DNA of 64,000 bases from Sphingomonadales bacterium Ga0077531 (GCA_001464915.1 LNED01000022.1:124001-188000); one strand, 5' to 3'. Numbered from the stretch's first letter, positions 35,822 through 45,069 are shown. The notes: generated from the sequence alone by a model not told the origin. Program-made: numbers and translations.

Positions 35822-37564
35822 CTATTCTCCCCGCTCAGCGCGCGGCAGATGTGATGGCGGTGACTGGTTCTGGGCAGCGCAGAACGCTTCGAAATCATCG
35901 AAATAGCGTTGCTGGTGCGCTTCGAGATACAGGAACCGGTCGAAGCCCAGATCAATCCGGCGGTTGGAGAAATAGATCACAGTCGAATAGGCCTGTTCGC
36001 GCAGCTGCGTGATCGCGCGCTGGAGCGGTTCGGGATCGAGCAGATCGAACAACCGCGACAACACCAGAATGCGCGGCCCTTCGAGCAGAGCATTGGCGAG
36101 CTTCAGCTGCTGCAACTCCACCGCCGAAAGCGGATACCCGGTCGAGGCGATCGGCGTATCAAGCCCCTTGTCAAAGGTTGCAATCGTATCGGTCAGCCCC
36201 ACCATGTCCAGCGCCGCGACCATCCGTTTGGACGCGGTTTCCTTGCACGACAGCGCCAGATATTCGCGGATGGTCATCTCCACAAAGGTCGGCCGGTCGA
36301 GCACGTGGACATTGTTGCGCAGGTGGTGGGCTTCAATGTCCTTGACGTCGACACCGCCCAGCGTGGCAAAGCCGCCTTCGGGCAGGACGTGCAGCTTGAG
36401 CAGGTCTTTGAACAACCGCTGCACCCCGTGGTGGCTGGCCGAAGCCATGATGATCGATCCGCTGGGGATTTCGAGATCGAACTGCGCCGCTTCGTGCCGT
36501 GCATGGCCGCGCACGCCTTTGAACACGATGGTGTGATCCGGCCCTTCGAACGGGTCGGCGCCTTTGGGGGTTTCCTGTTCGACGTCGTAGAACTGCGAGA
36601 TTTCTTCCACCGCGGCGAACAGATCGTAGAAATAGCCGAGATAGCTGCCCAACTGCGCCACGCCGAGGAACGCCGCCGACAGAACAAGTTCGGCCGCGAC
36701 CAGCTGGCCCAGGGTCAACTGGTTCTGGATCACCAACCACCCGCCGAGGCCCAGCAGCGCGGCGCTGGCGGCGGCATACATGAACAGGAATGCGATGGTC
36801 TGCGAAAACAGGTGCCGGAAATGGCGCTTGCGGTGGTTGATGTAATCGCGGGTGTATTCATCGGTCTTGTCGAGCGCGTAATCGATCCGGCGCTGCGATT
36901 TGAAAAACCCGTTCGACCCGCCCAGCGTTTGCAGCCAGCCTGCGGTCTTGTGCTTGGCATGGGACAGGTCGATCCCGGTGCGCAACGCCCGGCCACCCCA
37001 CGTCAACCACACCACCCAGATCAGCGCGATCATCACCAGCGTAAAGCCAAGGAAATAGGGGTGATACAGCGACACCAGCACAAATCCGACCGCGATCTGC
37101 AACAGCACGGTGAACCCGCCGATGAACAAGATCGGGATCGCCGTCTGGACGTAGACCACATCAAAATAGCGGTTGAACAGCGGGCTGGCCTTGATGTCGC
37201 CGAAAAACGGGTTTTGCGCGTACACCGAAATCAGCGAAATCTCCGCCACCATCCGCGCGTAGAACCGCCGCGCGAACACTTCCATCAGGTGGATGCGCAG
37301 CGCGTAGATCAGGCTGGAGATCAGCAGCAGGCCGAACAATGTCAGCGCCAGCATCACCAGCGGCGCGGTCAATGCGGTGTTGGCGATGGTGTTGATCAGC
37401 ATCTGCACCGAAATTGGCGTGGCGAGCGACAGCAGGCTGATGCCCACGCCGTAAACCGCCGCAAGCCAGTAGAAATTGCTTTCCGGCTTGAGGATTTCGA
37501 AGAAAATCCTGAAGAACTTCGCCAGCGAAATCTGCGAGCCGTAATGTTGGCCTTCGTTTGCCAT
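35822..37564 (-). CDS. ABC exporter-like protein with ATPase motifs lost
   Basis: 580 aa. Residues about 15-320 form a six-helix ABC exporter transmembrane domain; 345-560 have the layout of a nucleotide-binding domain. The motifs are, however, degenerate: Walker A position 371-381 reads IIMASASHHGV with no GxGKS/T; the Q-loop has LDRPTF; the signature 479-488 is LSAVELQQLK instead of LSGGQ-QR; Walker B 499-510 is ILVLSRLFDLLD in place of ILVLDEP-SALD; the H-loop 530-535 is IYFSNR. The frame is intact and its operon partners are complete, so it is not a simple pseudogene. It cannot hydrolyse ATP by the normal mechanism; energy source and cargo are unknown. Confidence 0.82.
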   Translation of the reverse strand: MANEGQHYGSQISLAKFFRIFFEILKPESNFYWLAAVYGVGISLLSLATPISVQMLINTIANTALTAPLVMLALTLFGLLLISSLIYALRIHLMEVFARRFYARMVAEISLISVYAQNPFFGDIKASPLFNRYFDVVYVQTAIPILFIGGFTVLLQIAVGFVLVSLYHPYFLGFTLVMIALIWVVWLTWGGRALRTGIDLSHAKHKTAGWLQTLGGSNGFFKSQRRIDYALDKTDEYTRDYINHRKRHFRHLFSQTIAFLFMYAAASAALLGLGGWLVIQNQLTLGQLVAAELVLSAAFLGVAQLGSYLGYFYDLFAAVEEISQFYDVEQETPKGADPFEGPDHTIVFKGVRGHARHEAAQFDLEIPSGSIIMASASHHGVQRLFKDLLKLHVLPEGGFATLGGVDVKDIEAHHLRNNVHVLDRPTFVEMTIREYLALSCKETASKRMVAALDMVGLTDTIATFDKGLDTPIASTGYPLSAVELQQLKLANALLEGPRILVLSRLFDLLDPEPLQRAITQLREQAYSTVIYFSNRRIDLGFDRFLYLEAHQQRYFDDFEAFCAAQNQSPPSHLPRAERGE

Positions 37565-37899
37565 GGAAGCCTTTCACTTTCGAAACCGGTTTTGCGCCGC
37601 CCGGATGCCGCCGCGCTGGCGCGCACCAGGGATGCAGATCATTTTGCAACCAACCGTTCGGAAGGTCGAAATGAAATGCACGCAACGCAACATCAGCTTT
37701 GCCACTCTGGGTCAATCGCCCAGCGCGCCTGCGGTTCCAACGTTGTATTATGTGCAATTTCTTGCAGATGTGCAGCAGCAGACTGGGCAGGAGAGATAAT
37801 ATCACATTACGCGCCCGATAGTGCACCAAGCTTGCTCGCAGCTGAACGGTGGGCAATGAAGCGCGCAGAGCTTGATGCAGGCAGGAAAGGGCAGCGCGG
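37565..37899. other. Divergent intergenic region, exporter operon / FAD oxidoreductase
   Basis: 335 bp between divergent genes, so it should hold both promoters. A CGAAACCGGTTTTG stretch lies at about 37578-37591 near the exporter start and resembles the core of the palindrome at 3119-3163. No gene, RNA motif or clear operator was recognised in the rest. Confidence 0.4.
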
Positions 37900-39009
37900 G
37901 TGACACAGACGATGCTGCTGATCGGCGGCGGCCATGCGCATGTAGCGGTGCTGGCGGACTGGATCCGGCGTGGACTGCCTCACGGTGCGCGCGCGGTGCT
38001 GCTGACGCCGCAGCCGATCTTACGCTATTCGGGCATGGTGCCGGGCTGGATCGCCGGGCAGCACGCGCGCGATGATGGGCTGGTCGATCTGGCAACACTG
38101 GCGCAGCGGGCGAGGGTGGAGCTGGTACTGGACCGCTGCGCCGGGATTGATCCCGATGCGCGGCGTGTGACTACGGCCTCAGGCGATGTGATCGCCTTCG
38201 ACGTTGCGTCCATCGACACTGGCGGGGAGGGGCGGGCAGCGGCGCTGCTGGGAGATGATCCGCGGCTGATTGATGTGCGCCCGATTGGCGGTTTTGTGGA
38301 TCGGTTGGCGGCGCTTCCTGCGTTGACCCGCGTCGTGGTCGCAGGCGGCGGCGCGGGCGGGGTGGAGTTGGCGTTCGCGCTCAACAATCAGGCGGGCAAC
38401 CGCGCCGGTGCGCCAGCCGAAGTGGTGCTGGTCGCGGGAGAGGACGGGTTGCTGCCCGGCTTTGCCACTGCTGTGAAACGCCGGGTTGCGCGAGCGCTCG
38501 AACGGCAAGGGATTGCGGTGCACCATGCCAATGCGCTGATCGTAGGCGGGGCGATCATGGCGGGCAACGAATCGCTCGAACCTGCCGAGGCCATTATCGC
38601 CGCGCTCGGCAGCGCCGCGCCCGCATGGGCGCGGGCGAGCGGGTTAGCGGTGGATGCGGCAGGCTTCATCGAGGTGGACGCGCGCCAGCAATCGACCTCG
38701 CACCCGCACATCTTTGCCGCAGGCGACGTTGCTGCGCGCACCGACCGTTCGCTCGCCCATTCGGGCGTCCATGCGGTTTTTGCCGGGCCGGTGCTCGCTG
38801 CCAATCTGCGCAGCGCGCTGGCGGGGGAGGCTCCGCACAAGACCTATCACCCGCGCTGGAACAATCTGTATCTGATGAACACGGGCGACGGGGGCGCGAT
38901 TGCCAGCTATGGCCCGCTCGCCGCCGAAGGGCGCTGGGTGCTGCGCTTGAAGCACTGGATCGATAAACGCTGGATCGCGAAATATGCCGTGCTTGCCGGT
39001 GTGGCGTAA
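37900..39009 (+). CDS. FAD-dependent pyridine nucleotide-disulfide oxidoreductase-like protein (SelD-N-terminal/NDH-2-related)
   Basis: 369 aa. The N-terminal FAD site LLIGGGHAHVAVL with HAHV and the phrase LRYSGMVPGWIAGQH are typical of the family related to the N-terminal oxidoreductase domain fused to SelD in some organisms (TIGR03169). A second Rossmann motif VVVAGGGAGGVELA is near residue 145, and IFAAGDVA near 270 is the FAD-binding end motif. No redox CxxxxC pair is present. Likely an NAD(P)H or quinone oxidoreductase; substrate unknown. Start is GTG 37900. It precedes the VTT-fusion gene by 41 bp. Confidence 0.72.
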   Translation: MTQTMLLIGGGHAHVAVLADWIRRGLPHGARAVLLTPQPILRYSGMVPGWIAGQHARDDGLVDLATLAQRARVELVLDRCAGIDPDARRVTTASGDVIAFDVASIDTGGEGRAAALLGDDPRLIDVRPIGGFVDRLAALPALTRVVVAGGGAGGVELAFALNNQAGNRAGAPAEVVLVAGEDGLLPGFATAVKRRVARALERQGIAVHHANALIVGGAIMAGNESLEPAEAIIAALGSAAPAWARASGLAVDAAGFIEVDARQQSTSHPHIFAAGDVAARTDRSLAHSGVHAVFAGPVLAANLRSALAGEAPHKTYHPRWNNLYLMNTGDGGAIASYGPLAAEGRWVLRLKHWIDKRWIAKYAVLAGVA

Positions 39010-39050
39010 CCACCTCGCCACCCGACGCGAAACCCGCCCAAGGAGAATGT

Positions 39051-41192
39051 GTGAAAAAACTGCTGATCCTTGCCGTGCTGGCCGCCTTGGTGGCGGCCTA
39101 TTTTGTGTTCGATCTGGGCGAATATCTCACGCTTGAAGGGATCAAGGCGCTTGCCGCTGATCTGGGCGCGTTTCAGCGTGAGAATGCGCTGGCGGTGATC
39201 GCCGGGTTCTTCATCGCCTATGTCGTGGTGACTGGCGCATCGCTGCCCGGCGCGGCGCTGATGACGCTGGCGGCGGGCGCATTGTTCGGGCTGGTGGGCG
39301 GCACCGTCCTGGTCTCCTTCGCCTCGACCATCGGGGCGACGCTGGCGTTCCTGTCGTCGCGCTACGTGCTGCGCGACAGCATAGAGGCTCGCTTTGGTGA
39401 GCGGCTGAAGGCGATCAACGCCGGGGTGGAGCGCGACGGAGCGTTTTATCTGTTCACCTTGCGGATGATCCCGGCGGTGCCGTTTTTCGTGGTCAATCTG
39501 GTGATGGGCCTGACCCGCATTCGCACGCTGACCTATATGTGGGTGAGCCAGCTGGGGATGCTGCTGGGCACGATTGTCTATGTGAATGCGGGCACGCAGC
39601 TGGCGCAGATTGATAGCCTTTCGGGGATCGCCTCGCCCACTGTGATCGGATCGTTCGTGCTGCTCGGCATCGCGCCTTGGTTTGCCAAGCTGATCATCGG
39701 CGCGCTGAAGCGCCGCAAGGTCTATGCCGGGTTCACGCGCCCCAAAAAGTTCGACCGCAATCTGGTGGTGATCGGGGCGGGCTCGGCGGGCCTCGTCTCC
39801 GCCTATATCGCCGCGCAGGTGAAGGCGAGCGTGACGCTGGTCGAAGCGAAAGAGATGGGCGGCGATTGCCTCAACACCGGCTGCGTGCCGTCGAAGGCGA
39901 TCATCAAGAGCGCCAAGGTGGCGGCGATGATGCGCCATGCTGATCGGTATGGGCTGGAGGCGGTCACACCCAAGGTGCCGTTCAAGGCGGTGATGGCCCG
40001 CGTGCTGAATACGATCAAGGCGATCGAGCCGCATGATAGTGTTGAACGCTACACCGATCTCGGCGTCGATGTGGTCAAAGGCTATGCCACGATCATCGAC
40101 CCTTGGACGGTCGAGATTGCATTGAATAACGGCGGGACGCAGCTGCTGACGACGCGCTCGATCATCATCGCCAGCGGCGCGGAGCCGGTGGTGCCGCCGA
40201 TCCCCGGCATGGCAGACAGCGGCTATCTCACCAGCGAGACGATGTGGGATGCCTTTGCCCAAATGGACGCCGCGCCCGCGCGGGTGGTGATCCTTGGCGG
40301 GGGGCCGATAGGGTGCGAGCTTTCCCAAGCCCTTGCGCGCCTCGGCTCACAAATCACGCAAGTCGAAATGGCCGACGCGGTGCTGGGGCGGGAGGATGCC
40401 GATGTGTCCGCGCTTGCCCGCGCGGTGCTGGAAGCGGATGGGGTGAGTGTGCTCACCGGGCACAAGGCGGTGCGGATCGAAGGCCGCGTGCTTATCGCGG
40501 AAAGCGGCGGCGCAGAAGTGCCAGTCCCGTTCGACGCGCTGATCGTCGCGGTCGGGCGCAAGGCGCGGCTGACCGGGTTCGGGCTCGAAGCCATCGGGGT
40601 CGACACCGCAAAGACCGTCACCACCGACGAATTCCTCGCGACCAAATTCCCCAATATTTTCGCGGCGGGCGATGTCGCTGGCCCCTACCAGTTCACCCAT
40701 ACCGCCAGCCATCAGGCCTGGTACGCCAGCGTCAACGCGCTGTTCGGCACCTTTCGCAAGTTCAAGGCCGATTACCGTGTGATCCCGGCGGTCACTTTCC
40801 TTGATCCCGAAGTCGCGCGCGTCGGGCTGAACGAACGCGAGGCGGCGGAGCAGGGCATCGCGGTCGAAGTCACCCGCTACGACCTCGACGATCTCGACCG
40901 GGCGATTGCCGAAAGCGAAACGCGCGGATTTGTGAAGGTGCTGACCCCGGCAGGCGGCAAGGACACGGTTCTGGGCGCAACAATCGTCGGGGCGCACGCG
41001 GGCGAATTGCTGGCCGAATATGTTCTGGCGATGAAACACGGGATCGGGCTGAACAAGATCCTCGGCACGATCCACGCCTACCCGACCATGGCCGAAGCCA
41101 ACAAGTTTGCGGCGGGCAACTGGAAGCGGGCGAACAAGCCAGAAAAGCTGCTCAAATGGGTCGAACGCTATCATGCGTGGCGCCGGGGTTAA
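39051..41192 (+). CDS. VTT/DedA-domain membrane protein fused to a mercuric-reductase-like flavoprotein
   Basis: 713 aa. Residues 1-225 are a VTT (SNARE-associated/DedA, TVP38-like) membrane domain with GASLPGAALMTLAAGALFG and FLFTLRMIPAVPFFVVN; the joint is a basic stretch (KRRKVYAGFTRPKKFDRN). Residues 238-713 form a class I disulfide oxidoreductase: VVIGAGSAGLV, redox pair in GGDCLNTGCVPSKAII (C275, C280), VVILGGGPIGCELSQALARLG, FAAGDVAGPYQFTH, and the dimerisation domain with HAYPTMAEANK. The fusion places a thiol/disulfide-type reductase at the membrane. The usual C-terminal Cys pair of MerA is not seen, so mercury is not a likely substrate. Start GTG with AGGAGA 4-9 nt upstream. Confidence 0.88.
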   Translation: MKKLLILAVLAALVAAYFVFDLGEYLTLEGIKALAADLGAFQRENALAVIAGFFIAYVVVTGASLPGAALMTLAAGALFGLVGGTVLVSFASTIGATLAFLSSRYVLRDSIEARFGERLKAINAGVERDGAFYLFTLRMIPAVPFFVVNLVMGLTRIRTLTYMWVSQLGMLLGTIVYVNAGTQLAQIDSLSGIASPTVIGSFVLLGIAPWFAKLIIGALKRRKVYAGFTRPKKFDRNLVVIGAGSAGLVSAYIAAQVKASVTLVEAKEMGGDCLNTGCVPSKAIIKSAKVAAMMRHADRYGLEAVTPKVPFKAVMARVLNTIKAIEPHDSVERYTDLGVDVVKGYATIIDPWTVEIALNNGGTQLLTTRSIIIASGAEPVVPPIPGMADSGYLTSETMWDAFAQMDAAPARVVILGGGPIGCELSQALARLGSQITQVEMADAVLGREDADVSALARAVLEADGVSVLTGHKAVRIEGRVLIAESGGAEVPVPFDALIVAVGRKARLTGFGLEAIGVDTAKTVTTDEFLATKFPNIFAAGDVAGPYQFTHTASHQAWYASVNALFGTFRKFKADYRVIPAVTFLDPEVARVGLNEREAAEQGIAVEVTRYDLDDLDRAIAESETRGFVKVLTPAGGKDTVLGATIVGAHAGELLAEYVLAMKHGIGLNKILGTIHAYPTMAEANKFAAGNWKRANKPEKLLKWVERYHAWRRG

Positions 41193-41209
41193 TTGCAGGA
41201 GAACGCGAA

Positions 41210-41641
41210 ATGCTTGCCAAAATTGCCTTGCTGATCATGCGGATCGGCACCGGAATGCTGCTGGTGCTGTGGGGCGGCGTGCGCCTGCTTAAGGATGATA
41301 TGGGGCCAAACCTTGCCAACAAGTATTATGGCGGCGTGGCCAATGATGGCACGCTTCAACTGGCGTTCGCCGGGTTCGAAGTGGCGCTGGGCCTGCTGGT
41401 AGTGCTGGGTCTGGCGCGCAAATATACGCTGGTGGTAGCTGCGCTGATCCTCGTCGGCGGGGCGATCCCGATCTGGCGGCATTTCCTTGACCCCTACGGG
41501 CAATATCTGTTTGCCAACCCCGGCGACGCCAACCTGCTTTTCTTCCCTTCGCTGACGGTGGCAGGCGCGTCGCTTGCGCTGGTTGCCTTGCGCGAGATGG
41601 ACACGCTGGCGCTCGACAAAGTCTTCAGCAAAAAAGGCTGA
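41210..41641 (+). CDS. DoxX-like integral membrane protein
   Basis: 143 aa with four hydrophobic helices (about 4-22, 50-66, 72-90, 112-128). The pattern RIGTGMLLVLWGGVRLL, AGFEVALGLLVVLGL and the helix order resemble the DoxX family of quinone-linked membrane proteins. It starts at ATG 41210 (RBS AGGAGA), 17 bp after the VTT-flavoprotein gene, which suggests that the two work on membrane redox or quinone chemistry. The family call is moderate. Confidence 0.55.
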   Translation: MLAKIALLIMRIGTGMLLVLWGGVRLLKDDMGPNLANKYYGGVANDGTLQLAFAGFEVALGLLVVLGLARKYTLVVAALILVGGAIPIWRHFLDPYGQYLFANPGDANLLFFPSLTVAGASLALVALREMDTLALDKVFSKKG

Positions 41642-41666
41642 AGTCGGGCGCAAGAGGGGCACCGTA

Positions 41667-42944
41667 TTGGAATTGTTCGACCAATTGCGCGGCGTGATTG
41701 GCCTGGCGGTCTTGCTGGGCCTCGCCTGGGCGTTCAGCGAGAACCGCGCCCGTCATCCCGGCTGGCGCTGGATGCTGGGCGCGCTGGCATTGCAGGGCGT
41801 GCTGGCGGTGCTGATCGTGCGCGTGCCCGCCGTGTGGGCGGCGGTAGGGCTGGCCAACAACGCGGTCAGCGCGGTCGAGCAGGCGACGCTCAAGGGATCG
41901 TCCTATATGTTCGGCTACCTTGGCGGAGCGCCGTTGCCGTTTGCGCTGGCAGACGGTGCGCAACCGCCGCTGGTGATTGCGTTCCAGATCCTGCCGCTGG
42001 TGATCGTGTTCTCCGCGCTCGCCGCGCTGCTATGGCATTGGGGTGTGCTGAAGTGGCTGGTGGGTGCGCTGTCGTACCTGCTGCGCCGCAGCCTTGGCGT
42101 GAGCGGCGTCGTCGGCCTGTCGGGCGGGGCGAGCATCTTCTTGGGCGTGGTCGAAGCCCCACTGGTCACCCGCGCCTACTTCGACCGGATGAGCCGCACC
42201 GAACTGTTCCAGATCATGACCCTGACGATGGCGACCATCAGCGGCGCGATCCTGATTCTCTACGCAACTACTCTGCGCGACACCGTGCCCGATGCGGTCG
42301 GGCACATGATCTCCGCCTCGCTGATCTCGCTCCCCGCCGCGCTGCTGATCGCTCGGTTGATGGTGCCGGGCGAGGCGGATGCAGTGGCTACCGAGGTCGA
42401 TCACGAAGAACCCGGTCTGCGGTATGAAAGCAGCATCGATGCGATCGTCAAAGGCACAATGGACGGGATGCAGCTGTTCCTCAGCGTGATCGCGGTGATC
42501 ATCGTGGTGTTCGCGCTGGTGGCACTGGTTGACGCGATGCTTGCCGTCCTGCCTTTCATCGAAGGCGAAGCAATCAGCCTCAAACGCCTTTTTGGCTGGC
42601 TGTTTGCGCCCTTCATGTGGCTGCTCGGCATCCCCTGGGCCGAGGCGCAGGCGGCGGGCGGATTGATGGGCACCAAGGCGATCCTCAACGAATATGTCGC
42701 CTATCTCGAACTGGCCGAGCTGCCCGATGGCACCTTCAGCCCGCGCAGCCTGCTGATCGTTACCTACGCCCTGTGCGGCGTAGCGAATCTGGCGAGCGTC
42801 GGCCTGCTGGTGTCGACCATCGGCACATTGTGCCCCGAACGCCGCGCCGAGGCTGCCGGGCTGGGCATGAAAAGCTGGATCGCGGGCAATTTGGCCAGCT
42901 GCATGACAGGCGCGTGGATCGGGTTGGTGAGTTGGGGCGGATAG
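41667..42944 (+). CDS. Concentrative nucleoside transporter (NupC/CNT family)
   Basis: 425-aa proton- or sodium-coupled nucleoside importer. Family motifs: PLVIAFQILPLVIVFSALAALLWHWG, GGASIFLGVVEAPLVTRAYF, MTLTMATISGAILILYA, GTKAILNEYVAYLEL and TYALCGVANLASVGLLVSTIGTL. About ten helices. The start is TTG at 41667 (LELFDQ), with GAGGGG upstream; no ATG is available near the family start. Confidence 0.9.
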   Translation: MELFDQLRGVIGLAVLLGLAWAFSENRARHPGWRWMLGALALQGVLAVLIVRVPAVWAAVGLANNAVSAVEQATLKGSSYMFGYLGGAPLPFALADGAQPPLVIAFQILPLVIVFSALAALLWHWGVLKWLVGALSYLLRRSLGVSGVVGLSGGASIFLGVVEAPLVTRAYFDRMSRTELFQIMTLTMATISGAILILYATTLRDTVPDAVGHMISASLISLPAALLIARLMVPGEADAVATEVDHEEPGLRYESSIDAIVKGTMDGMQLFLSVIAVIIVVFALVALVDAMLAVLPFIEGEAISLKRLFGWLFAPFMWLLGIPWAEAQAAGGLMGTKAILNEYVAYLELAELPDGTFSPRSLLIVTYALCGVANLASVGLLVSTIGTLCPERRAEAAGLGMKSWIAGNLASCMTGAWIGLVSWGG

Positions 42945-42947
42945 GGG

Positions 42948-43553
42948 ATGCTTGACGCCAAACTGCGCCCGTTGATCGATCCGCCATTGAACCGTGCGGG
43001 ACAGCTTCTCGCGGGGCTAGGGGTGACAGCGAATGGCCTTACCTTCGCCGGCCTCACGCTAGGCCTCGCCGGGGCGGCCGCCATCGCTTTCGGCCACATC
43101 GGCTGGGGTCTGGCGCTGATCCTCGCCAACCGGGTCTGCGATGGGCTGGACGGCGCGGTGGCGCGGGTGCGCGGGCCGAGCGACCTGGGCGGCTATTTCG
43201 ACATCGTTGCCGACTTCGCGTTCTATGTCTCGATCCCGCTGGGCTTCGGCATTTTGAGCGCAGCGAACACGCTGCCCGCGCTGGTGCTGGTGGCGAGTTT
43301 TGTGCTCACAGGCGTGAGTTTCCTCGCTTTCGCCGTGATCGCGGGCAAACGCGGGGACGAGACCGAGGCGCACGGCAAAAAGAGCTTTTTCTATTCAACC
43401 GGCTTGGCTGAAGGCACCGAGACCATCGCGGTGTTCATCGCGATGTGCATTTTCCCGGCGTGGTTCGCAGGACTGGCCTACGGCTACGCCGCACTCTGCG
43501 TGCTGACGGTGTTCCAGCGCAGCCTTATGGCGCGGGCGGCGTTCCGCGACTAG
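42948..43553 (+). CDS. CDP-alcohol phosphatidyltransferase family protein
   Basis: 201 aa with five to six helices and an intact CDP-alcohol phosphotransferase motif D-G-x2-G-A-V-A-R-x8-G-x3-D-x3-D (DGLDGAVARVRGPSDLGGYFDIVAD, about 66-90). Members make phosphatidylglycerophosphate, phosphatidylinositol-like lipids or phosphatidylserine; the alcohol acceptor is not deducible. ATG 42948 lies 3 bp after the nucleoside transporter stop. The 3' end overlaps the convergent DUF1499 gene by 29 bp. Confidence 0.85.
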   Translation: MLDAKLRPLIDPPLNRAGQLLAGLGVTANGLTFAGLTLGLAGAAAIAFGHIGWGLALILANRVCDGLDGAVARVRGPSDLGGYFDIVADFAFYVSIPLGFGILSAANTLPALVLVASFVLTGVSFLAFAVIAGKRGDETEAHGKKSFFYSTGLAEGTETIAVFIAMCIFPAWFAGLAYGYAALCVLTVFQRSLMARAAFRD

Positions 43554-44367
43554 CCGATCCCAGCAGCGTTTCGGTGCGGCTGCGCAGGTCGATGATCCGC
43601 GCAGTGTTCGCGCCAAGATCGCTGCGGCCGACCCGGCTGACTGAGCGGAAGTCGATCTGCGATGGGCCGACACGGGCCACCACATCATCCTTGAACCCGA
43701 ACCAGAAACTTTCCGCCACGCCCTCAACCGTGCCAGTGTTCACATCGGTGCGAATGTCGGACAGGCCCATCGCGCCCATCGCAGCCGCAACCGCCGCTAC
43801 GCCTTCGGCTTTGCCCGCGCCGCCCAGCGGCAGGGGGGCAGGGCGATCGGCTCGGTCAGTGATGATCTGCGCGTGCGATTTGATCGCGAGTTCGGGCGAG
43901 ACGCTGTCCTTGTAAAGCTCCAGCTGCCCGAGCGGGGTTTGATAATCGCTCAGCGGGTTGGCACCTTCTTCCTCGCGCGCGGCCATCGTCGCGTTGGAGA
44001 ACGCTGGCGGATTGGCGGTGTCGGTGGCCATGTCGTGGATCGGGTTTTCGCCAGCCTTGCCGCCCACTGTCATGAACATCACGAACACTGCGCCGGGCAG
44101 CAGCAGGCCGATGATCGCCGCCGCCAGCACGCCGTTGCGGCGCGGCGCGGCGCGGATCGCAAGGATCAGCGAGACAAGCGAAACCAGCGCGACGATCCCC
44201 AGCAGAATCACCCCGCCGCCCATCGTCAGCGCCAGCAGCCCAGTCTCCCACCCCCAGATGCCGAATTTCGTACCGAGTGCGGACACCCCGAAATACACCG
44301 GAAGGAACGCCAGCAGGGCGAGGACGATTTTGGTGTGCCAGGGCAGATTTGTCATAACGCTACTCAT
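43525..44367 (-). CDS. DUF1499-domain membrane protein
   Basis: 280 aa. Three hydrophobic segments (about 14-32, 41-60, 70-95) are followed by a DUF1499 domain (about 140-270; PLSDYQTPLGQLELYKDS, IRTDVNTGTVEGVAESFWFGFKDDVVARV, DFRSVSRVGRSDLGANTARI). Function unknown; homologues are widespread in Alphaproteobacteria and some lie near envelope genes. ATG 44367 and ATG 44355 (MTNLPW) are both possible starts. A long frame further upstream is chance. Confidence 0.72.
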   Translation of the reverse strand: MSSVMTNLPWHTKIVLALLAFLPVYFGVSALGTKFGIWGWETGLLALTMGGGVILLGIVALVSLVSLILAIRAAPRRNGVLAAAIIGLLLPGAVFVMFMTVGGKAGENPIHDMATDTANPPAFSNATMAAREEEGANPLSDYQTPLGQLELYKDSVSPELAIKSHAQIITDRADRPAPLPLGGAGKAEGVAAVAAAMGAMGLSDIRTDVNTGTVEGVAESFWFGFKDDVVARVGPSQIDFRSVSRVGRSDLGANTARIIDLRSRTETLLGSASRGTPPAP

Positions 44368-44568
44368 AGCGCCCGCGCCGCGCTTGGCAATATTGAGGCA
44401 ATCCCCTCGCGCCTCTTTGGAAACCCTTTTGGCTTTGCGCGTATTAGCTATACGGCATCTGGGGAGAGGGCGGCGCAACCTTGCGAAGTCCCGCTTTCCA
44501 TGCCAGAAAAACTGGGTTATGGCCCGCTGGGATGCGGGAGGAACAAGTTGTTCAGAGGACACACAATC

Positions 44569-45069
44569 ATGAAGCGTAATTTCCTGATGGGGGCGGCCGC
44601 GCTGGCGAGCCTCGCTACTCTTTCGGCCTGCGGTGGCGGTGCTGGCAGCGATGCCAATGCCCCGGCAGCAACCGAAACCACTGCTGCGGCTGTCGAAGCC
44701 CCGGCTGCGCCCGCAGCACCTGCTGCTGAAGCTGGCGCGACCATGGAATTCGCCAGCATGACCACCGATGTCGCCGCTGGCGAAAAGGTGTTCGCGCTGT
44801 GCCGTTCGTGCCACGTGCTTGACGATGGTGTGAACCGCGTCGGCCCGTCGCTCTACAATGTCGTTGGCCGCAAGTCGGGCTCGGTTGCCGGCTTCAGCTA
44901 CTCGGACGCCAACAAGAACAGCGGCGTGACCTGGACCACCGATGTGCTGTTCAAGTACCTCGAAGATCCCAAGGGCTTCATGCCCGGCACCAAGATGGCC
45001 TTCCCGGGCATCAAGGATGCGCAGGATCGCGCCAATCTGGTCGCTTATCTTGAAAGCACCAAGAAATAA
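44569..45069 (+). CDS. Lipoprotein class I cytochrome c
   Basis: 166 aa. A lipobox (LATLSAC, acylated C21) and a long Ala/Pro/Glu linker (22-60) tether a cytochrome c domain like cytochrome c552/cycM: heme site C78-R-S-C81-H82, distal Met ligand M143 in PGTKMAFPG, RVGPSLYNVVGRKSG and the C-terminal helix RANLVAYLES. It likely shuttles electrons in the periplasm between bc1 complex, oxidases or the photosynthetic reaction centre. ATG 44569 follows AGAGGAC. Strong terminator downstream. Confidence 0.9.
   Translation: MKRNFLMGAAALASLATLSACGGGAGSDANAPAATETTAAAVEAPAAPAAPAAEAGATMEFASMTTDVAAGEKVFALCRSCHVLDDGVNRVGPSLYNVVGRKSGSVAGFSYSDANKNSGVTWTTDVLFKYLEDPKGFMPGTKMAFPGIKDAQDRANLVAYLESTKK

Noticed and set aside
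35909..37903. Forward-strand open frame of 664 codons
   Set aside because: Lies antisense to the ABC-like gene. The reverse frame has clear membrane helices and family similarity, the forward one has none.
38907..40328. Reverse-strand open frame of 473 codons
   Set aside because: Antisense to the VTT-flavoprotein gene; His/Arg-rich shadow translation.
39051..41192. Mercuric reductase (MerA) for mercury resistance
   Set aside because: No C-terminal Cys-Cys pair and no mer genes nearby; only the general flavoprotein fold is shared.
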